Assembly: GCA_929200515.1 (NCBI GenBank)
Contig: CAKNAD010000071.1
Location: forward strand, 1 to 11,687
From: Candidatus Gorgonimonas leptogorgiae
GTDB lineage: Bacteria > Pseudomonadota > Gammaproteobacteria > Pseudomonadales > Endozoicomonadaceae
DNA: 11,687 nucleotides
Direction of reading: 5' to 3'
Part shown: piece after piece, positions 7,242 to 11,687 of the stretch
Layout: the number at the start of each line of letters is the position of its first letter
Position numbering within the stretch: position 1 is the stretch's first letter
The notes under the pieces: generated by a model
What the model was told of the DNA's origin: nothing
Database searches by the model: none
Seen by the model: only the letters and a program-made list of their open reading frames with translations
Made by a program: the position numbers and the translations under genes

Positions 7242-9281
7242 ATGGATAAATCTACTAAAAGTTATAAAAAAAAGCTTTCGTTGTTATTATTAAAAGCGGT
7301 ATTAATATCAGCTATTATATTAGGCAGTATTATTAGTATTGTACAAATTATTGTTGATGCTAACGAGTCAAGCAAGCTAATGGATAAAAAATTTCATAGT
7401 ATTTTAAATGTATTACGAGAACCAGCATCTAGAGCTATTGTAACTAATAATCAGGAAGCAGGAAATAAATTACTTGAAGGCTTGCTAGCTATTCAGGGAG
7501 TATCTTCAGCTAGACTATCTTCAACAGATAGTAAATACTTAACAAGCGTTACCACTAAGCTATTTTATTCTAGATATAGAGCTGTATCTGATTCTTTATT
7601 TAAAGCAACTAGAAATTATAATTTATCTTTATATGCCGATGCAACTAAAACCAAAGTTATAGGAAATTTATCTTTTGTTATCGATACTGCGTACTCAGGT
7701 AAAGCCTTTATTCAACGGTCTATCATTGTATTTTTAGGTGGCATTTTACGTTCGTTATTAATGGCGTTAGTTTTATCTTTGATATATCACTTATTACTTA
7801 CTAGACCATTGAATAAATTGATAAACCAGCTACGTAATATAAATCCAGAAAATGATAAAAATCGTATGCAAGCTCCAAGATTTTATAAGTATAATGAAAT
7901 AGGTTTGTTAGTTGATACCGCAAATAATTTGCTTAATTCTATACATAATCATTATTCTATGCGTCGAGAAGCAGAGTCTCAAATTGCTTCGTTATCAGAG
8001 TATGATTATATTACTAGATTACCTAATAGAGCAAGTTTAGTAAAATATTTAGATCAAAAAATAGAAACTAACGGGCAATTTTCTAATAAAATATCTATAT
8101 TTTGTTTGGGGATTGATAATTTTAAAGAATTAAATGCCCATATCAGTTTTACTGCGGCAGAACATATGTTGGTGCAATTATCACATCGTTTACAAAGTGC
8201 TTTAATAAAAGATTGTTATATAGGTAAGTTAGGTGAAGATCAATTTTTAATAATAAGTGAGGCTATAGTTAACCCTGGAGATGCGGCTAATCTAGCAAAT
8301 AAATTATTGCAACAATTACATCAGCCCTTTATTTTAAAAAGTGAACAGGTTACTTTACAAGCCACAGTTGGAATTTCTTTATTTCCTGAAGATGGATCTA
8401 GTAGTGATGAATTATTGCAACATGCTGAATTTGCAATGATTCAAGCAAAGTTAAAAAATAAAACGAAATATCAATTCTATTTAGCAAGTATCAATGAAAA
8501 AGCTCGGAGACAAAATAAAATAGAATCAGAATTGCATTATGCTTTTGAAAGAAAGCAATTCTTTTTATTATTTCAACCATTAGTTAGTTTAACAGAGAAA
8601 AAAATTATTGGTGCAGAAGCACTATTGCGTTGGAAGCACCCAACTATCAAAGATATTTCTCCTGATGTATTTATCCCAATATTAGAAAAAAATTTTGGTA
8701 TTATTCCTGTTGGAAGCTGGGTATTAGAAGAATCTTTTAGTCATTTAAGAAAATGGCATTTACAGGGGTTAACCGATTTAAAAATATCTGTTAATTTATC
8801 AGCAGTGCAGTTTCAGTATGATAATCTAGTTGAAGCTATATCTCAATTATTAAAAAAATATCAAATACCGAGTGAAAAAGTTGAACTTGAAGTTACAGAA
8901 AGTTATATTTTAGAAGATATAGACAACTCAAGGCAACGATTAAATCAACTAAAATCTCTAGGTTTGAATTTGGCTATAGATGATTTTGGTACTGGCTACT
9001 CATCTTTAAGTTATTTACAAAAATTTCCTTTTGACAAAATCAAAATAGACAAATCATTTATTGATGGATTACCAAACAATAAAGAAAACAGCGTTATTGT
9101 TAACTCTATAATTCAATTATGTAAAAACTTTAACCTTTTAGTGCTTGCCGAAGGTGTCGAGCATGCAGAACAAGAACAATTTTTATTAGATAATGGCTGC
9201 AATGAAGGTCAAGGATATTTATATGAGAAACCTATTTCTAGCGAACAAATATTAGAATTAATTAAAAACTATAATGGTTAA
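7242..9281 (+). CDS. Membrane-bound HAMP-GGDEF-EAL protein; probable c-di-GMP phosphodiesterase
   Basis: A 679-residue inner-membrane protein. TM1 is at about 11-37, followed by a periplasmic sensor segment (about 38-158), TM2 (about 160-187) and a HAMP-like linker (RPLNKL to EIGLLVDTANNLL). The GGDEF domain (about 250-415) includes YDYITRLPNRASL, but the signature is GEDQF (331-335) in place of GGDEF, so cyclase activity is unlikely and GTP-binding regulation is possible. The EAL domain (about 430-675) keeps EALLRW (459-464), the Asn of SVNLSAVQF, LEVTES, DDFGTGYSSL (DD at 580-581), KIDKSF, AEGVE (E637) and GQGY (656-659). All metal-binding and catalytic positions that I know are there, so it should hydrolyse c-di-GMP to pGpG. 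It lies 36 bases ahead of a glycosyltransferase gene and is probably co-transcribed with it, which suggests control of a surface glycan. The start has only a weak purine-rich upstream sequence. Confidence 0.92.
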   Translation: MDKSTKSYKKKLSLLLLKAVLISAIILGSIISIVQIIVDANESSKLMDKKFHSILNVLREPASRAIVTNNQEAGNKLLEGLLAIQGVSSARLSSTDSKYLTSVTTKLFYSRYRAVSDSLFKATRNYNLSLYADATKTKVIGNLSFVIDTAYSGKAFIQRSIIVFLGGILRSLLMALVLSLIYHLLLTRPLNKLINQLRNINPENDKNRMQAPRFYKYNEIGLLVDTANNLLNSIHNHYSMRREAESQIASLSEYDYITRLPNRASLVKYLDQKIETNGQFSNKISIFCLGIDNFKELNAHISFTAAEHMLVQLSHRLQSALIKDCYIGKLGEDQFLIISEAIVNPGDAANLANKLLQQLHQPFILKSEQVTLQATVGISLFPEDGSSSDELLQHAEFAMIQAKLKNKTKYQFYLASINEKARRQNKIESELHYAFERKQFFLLFQPLVSLTEKKIIGAEALLRWKHPTIKDISPDVFIPILEKNFGIIPVGSWVLEESFSHLRKWHLQGLTDLKISVNLSAVQFQYDNLVEAISQLLKKYQIPSEKVELEVTESYILEDIDNSRQRLNQLKSLGLNLAIDDFGTGYSSLSYLQKFPFDKIKIDKSFIDGLPNNKENSVIVNSIIQLCKNFNLLVLAEGVEHAEQEQFLLDNGCNEGQGYLYEKPISSEQILELIKNYNG

Positions 9282-9302
9282 ATTTAATTATGAAGAGTGT
9301 TC

Positions 9303-9308
9303 AAGGAG
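9303..9308 (+). promoter_or_regulatory. Strong Shine-Dalgarno site that favours a TTG start for the glycosyltransferase
   Basis: AAGGAG at 9303-9308 is the best ribosome binding site in this part of the window. It lies 9 bases before TTG 9318-9320, in frame with the glycosyltransferase. The alternative in-frame GTG (9297) lies upstream of this site and has no such sequence in front of it. Confidence 0.65.
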
Positions 9309-9317
9309 AGCTTAACT

Positions 9318-10322
9318 TTGATTGTTATTTTTGTTGACTCGAAAAACCTAGGAGGAATAGAAACACATATTTTACATCTCGCTAAAGGATTAAATCAATT
9401 TAATTATGAAAATGAAGTTTGGTTTTATAGAAAATATAATCAGGGTCATCCGCTAGAAGAACAATTTAAAAGTAATCAGATAAATTTTTCTTATTTAGAT
9501 GGTTCGTTAACTTCTTTACTAGTGCGTTTAGCTGAAAACAATGTTGATATACTGCATTCCCATGGATATAAAGCTAATATTTTAGCTAGACTAGCTAAAA
9601 TAATTTTTCAAACTCGAGTAGTTACTACTTTTCATAATGGTGATCTAGGACAGGGAAAATTAAAGCTGTATACCGCTATAGATTTAATTACCAGTAAAAT
9701 TTCTGAAAATATTGCTGTAAATAAAGAAATATCTAACAGGTTACATAATAAATGCACTTTAATTAATAATTTTATTGATATCTCAACTGCTAAAATATCT
9801 TCGGGTAAAGAAATTGCATTTGTTGGTAGGCTGAGTTATGAAAAAGGTCCCGATAATTTTTTAGAGTTAGCGAAAAGACATAAGGAGTTAAATTTTTGTA
9901 TATGTGGTGACGGACCAATGAAAAATGAGCTGTTAGAGTTATCGCCAAAAAATTTAACTTTTGCCGGACAAGTTAAAAATATGGATGCTGTATGGCCTAA
10001 AATTGAGTTGTTATGCATTACTTCGAGAACAGAAGGTTTGCCCATGGTTGCTTTAGAAGCTATGTGTCGAGGAATTCCTATAATTAGTTTTGATGTAGGA
10101 GGGATGTCACAAGTAATAGAGCATAATTATAATGGTTGGTTAATAGCGCAAAACGATATAGAAACTATGAGCTATTACTTAATAAACTGGTTTAATTTAG
10201 ACTCTAGAGCAAAAAACATTATAAAAAATAGATGTAGACAAACTATAGAGGCGTCTTATTCATCTAAAAGTGTTATTCCGCAAGTAGTAAAATTATATAC
10301 CAAGCTTATTTCAAAAGGATAG
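9318..10322 (+). CDS. GT4-family glycosyltransferase (GT-B fold)
   Basis: A 334-residue protein if started at TTG 9318. This begins IVIFVDSKNLGGIETHIL, the normal first beta strand and GGxE loop of GT4 enzymes. A GTG start at 9297 would add 7 residues. The acceptor-side domain contains DILHSHGYKANILARLA. The donor-side domain contains FVGRLSYEKGPDNF (conserved Arg and Lys contacting the nucleotide phosphates), GDGPMKNEL and the E-x7-E motif in RTEGLPMVALEAMCRG, followed by PIISFDVGGMSQVI. These are the hallmarks of retaining GT4 transferases that add a sugar from a nucleotide donor to a lipid or glycan at the cytoplasmic face of the inner membrane. Donor and acceptor cannot be told from sequence. 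It is likely in an operon with the c-di-GMP protein upstream, so LPS or exopolysaccharide decoration is plausible. No other polysaccharide genes are in the window. Confidence 0.92.
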   Translation: MIVIFVDSKNLGGIETHILHLAKGLNQFNYENEVWFYRKYNQGHPLEEQFKSNQINFSYLDGSLTSLLVRLAENNVDILHSHGYKANILARLAKIIFQTRVVTTFHNGDLGQGKLKLYTAIDLITSKISENIAVNKEISNRLHNKCTLINNFIDISTAKISSGKEIAFVGRLSYEKGPDNFLELAKRHKELNFCICGDGPMKNELLELSPKNLTFAGQVKNMDAVWPKIELLCITSRTEGLPMVALEAMCRGIPIISFDVGGMSQVIEHNYNGWLIAQNDIETMSYYLINWFNLDSRAKNIIKNRCRQTIEASYSSKSVIPQVVKLYTKLISKG

Positions 10323-10362
10323 CTTTTACTTTTAGAAAACTTCTTAATATTTTAGCTCTATA

Positions 10363-10380
10363 CAGGTGTATATACACCTG
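10363..10380. terminator. Perfect 18-bp palindrome between convergent genes; candidate bidirectional terminator
   Basis: CAGGTGTATATACACCTG is fully self-complementary with no spacer, 41 bases after the glycosyltransferase stop. On the plus strand a CTTTTTA run follows about 12 bases later (10392-10398), too far for a classical intrinsic terminator. The unrecognised gene converges from the other side and ends at 10455. Termination or 3'-end protection fits the position, though a dimeric regulator site is also possible. The rest of this 132-base gap has no gene. Confidence 0.45.
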
Positions 10381-10454
10381 CATAAACCCTATCTTTTTAG
10401 GCGAAACACTTTACATCTCTTTGGAACACCCACTCCCACTGTTTTTCCTTATCT

Positions 10455-11318
10455 CTATATTGTATCATTTAGTAGGTTAGCAAAGCTATTGATGCTATCT
10501 GTTAAATGTAGCATTTTAAGCCGTTGCTCTTCATTAAAATTAATATAATTATCAGGTGAATTATATTTTAATATAATAATAATATCTAAGATTTTATCTT
10601 TTTGATATTTTAGTTCTTTAATTATGTAATTAATTTTATTCAGAAATTTATTGCACACATTGTTTTGGGCTGTAATTTTTTCATGCTTTCTGTTATTATA
10701 AAACATTATTGCTTTATCTTTATGATAAGTGCTAGAATTTGTTAATATATCGGTTTTATTGCTAGAGCTACCATTTATTAGCTTTAGGTATTTATCTGCA
10801 GGTGTTTCAAAATCGTTATTAATATCAAAATGTAGTCCGGTATCATCAGTGAAATCGGTTGTTTGCTTTACATGTATTTCAGTTGCTAGGGTAAATACTG
10901 GAGATTTATTTATTACCGCAGAAAATTTAGCTCTGTTTTTCGTTAATAATGGTGTTCCAAGTAACTCAATTGAAAAATTATCTATTGTGTTATTTAATAT
11001 TGATTGTATAGATTTACCTGTAGCATTGTATACTAGATCTTCTAAATCAATAATCATGCCATAGTTATTACTAAATGCATTAATATTACGAGATAATTTA
11101 ATAAATGAAGCTAAAAAACTTTTAGGGGCATTTGTTAGAAAATCTATATAAGATATTAGCTCTTTAAATATGCTTATAATAGATTCTAATTTTAAATTAG
11201 TGAAGAAAGTATAAGTTTCTTTAAGTTTTTTATAGTTTTTTACAAAACTATTTTGTTCTTCTTCGCACTTTAATATAGATACTTCTTTCATGTCTTCAAC
11301 AAAAATATCATCAAACAT
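10455..11318 (-). CDS. Unrecognised 287-residue protein, mostly helical, soluble
   Basis: I do not recognise a family. The ATG at 11318 is preceded by AAGGA (complement of 11326-11330) at 7 bases, a good ribosome binding site, so the gene is probably real. Residues 1-85 look alpha-helical and acidic-to-basic mixed (for example KLESIISIFKELISYIDFL). The middle (about 115-205) looks like a beta/loop region, with a polar stretch rich in Ser, Asn and Thr at 183-198. Residues 214-285 are again helical with Lys and Ile-rich amphipathic patterns. There is no signal peptide; the Ile-rich segment near 244-250 is too short for a confident membrane helix. Codon choice looks as AT-rich as its neighbours. 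It is transcribed alone, convergent to the glycosyltransferase operon. Its composition resembles lineage-specific proteins of intracellular bacteria, and a secreted effector is one possibility, but nothing proves it. Confidence 0.7.
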   Translation of the reverse strand: MFDDIFVEDMKEVSILKCEEEQNSFVKNYKKLKETYTFFTNLKLESIISIFKELISYIDFLTNAPKSFLASFIKLSRNINAFSNNYGMIIDLEDLVYNATGKSIQSILNNTIDNFSIELLGTPLLTKNRAKFSAVINKSPVFTLATEIHVKQTTDFTDDTGLHFDINNDFETPADKYLKLINGSSSNKTDILTNSSTYHKDKAIMFYNNRKHEKITAQNNVCNKFLNKINYIIKELKYQKDKILDIIIILKYNSPDNYINFNEEQRLKMLHLTDSINSFANLLNDTI

Positions 11319-11330
11319 AACATCTTCCTT

Positions 11331-11687
11331 AATGTTTAGTCTTTAATTAGATGCAAATTAAGTATATTTTCTACCTATGGTAGAATATTGTAATGGTATC
11401 TAAAATAAATTTATTTGCATATTTTAGATGTATATTAATATTATAAATTACTAAAAATAGTAGTAATTTCTTTCATTAAAACGTATCATTTAAGTAAAAT
11501 CAGCTAACGCTTATGGTAAAAAAATAATTTATACAGCATTATAACATATTTATATACTAAAAATATATAGCAAAAAGGAAATTTTGATAGTAAATGTATC
11601 TATTATACCTAAAATTAGGTTGATACTAAGTTTAAGCAGATAATTAAAAAGTAAATACTAGTAGTAAAGTAGGGTGATATTTTCTGT
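11331..11687. other. AT-rich noncoding region to the window edge
   Basis: Apart from the inverted repeat and -10-like box, I see no gene, tRNA-like fold or transposon end. A short frame from TTG 11584 to TAA 11643 has an AAGGA nearby (11575-11579) but only about 19 codons. It may belong to a degraded gene or be chance. Confidence 0.55.
11361..11385 (-). promoter_or_regulatory. Operator-like inverted repeat next to a -10-like box upstream of the unrecognised gene
   Basis: TTCTACC (11369-11375) and GGTAGAA (11379-11385) are perfect inverted 7-mers around a 3-base spacer. On the minus strand a TATACT box (complement of 11361-11366) follows directly, about 43 bases before the start codon. No good -35 is visible at 17 bases, so the promoter itself is uncertain. 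The repeat would lie between -35 and -10, a usual place for a repressor site. Confidence 0.4.

Noticed and set aside
9290..10322. Frameshift at the start of the glycosyltransferase, because the nearest ATG is out of frame
   Set aside because: The in-frame TTG at 9318 with AAGGAG 9 bases upstream gives the normal GT4 N-terminus, so no frameshift is needed.
10366..10548. 60-codon plus-strand frame starting in the 18-bp palindrome
   Set aside because: It begins at GTG inside the palindrome, has no ribosome binding site and runs into the convergent orphan gene.
10729..11064. 111-codon plus-strand frame
   Set aside because: Antisense to the orphan gene, which has the better start and ribosome binding site. 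I cannot rule out the reverse, but the minus frame is much longer.
11584..11643. Short frame from TTG with AAGGA nearby
   Set aside because: Only about 19 codons, a rare start codon, spacing of only 4 bases from the ribosome binding site and no recognisable product.

Overview
The window is strongly AT-rich (about 30% G+C judged by eye, not computed). Its gene content suggests a host-associated or intracellular proteobacterium: a giant ankyrin-type protein with a C-terminal domain like a type III effector, a eukaryotic-like Ser/Thr kinase, a membrane c-di-GMP protein, a GT4 glycosyltransferase, one riboflavin gene and the tail of an IS200/IS605 element. A gammaproteobacterial (Legionella/Coxiella-like) or Rickettsiales-like endosymbiont would fit, but nothing here fixes the taxon. 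No secretion-system gene is visible, so 'effector' is an inference throughout.

Layout. Bases 1-72 hold the right end of an IS200/IS605-type element: a GC-rich hairpin ending at a TCAC cleavage-like motif, with what looks like the last codons of tnpB. Bases 73-525 are AT-rich with no gene, only a 15-bp tandem repeat, a 12-bp palindrome and a weak promoter. Bases 526-4470 (+) encode a 1314-residue protein with three homologous modules of about 320 residues containing ankyrin-like repeats, then a C-terminal domain that I recognise as HopA1-like. Modules 1 and 2 share a 508-bp stretch that is identical at every base, 960 bp apart. A long imperfect hairpin separates this gene from the convergent ribD (minus strand). 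Upstream of ribD, also on the minus strand, lies a soluble Hanks-type kinase with an unusual insertion in its N-lobe.

From 7242 the plus strand carries a likely two-gene operon. The first gene is a two-TM HAMP/GGDEF/EAL protein with a degenerate GGDEF motif and an intact EAL site, so it is probably a c-di-GMP phosphodiesterase. The second is a GT4 glycosyltransferase that seems to start at TTG. A perfect 18-bp palindrome lies between the glycosyltransferase and a convergent unrecognised 287-residue gene on the minus strand, which has a good ribosome binding site and an operator-like inverted repeat upstream. Bases 11331-11687 hold no gene I can support.

The most interesting candidate system is the ankyrin-HopA1 protein, alone or with the kinase two genes away. 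HopA1-family proteins are known both as a plant-pathogen type III effector and, in class V lanthipeptide and thioamitide pathways, as lyase-type partners of kinases. A eukaryote-targeted scaffold carrying such a domain next to a protein kinase could modify host proteins in two steps, phosphorylation followed by elimination. This is a hypothesis from gene content and has not been demonstrated.
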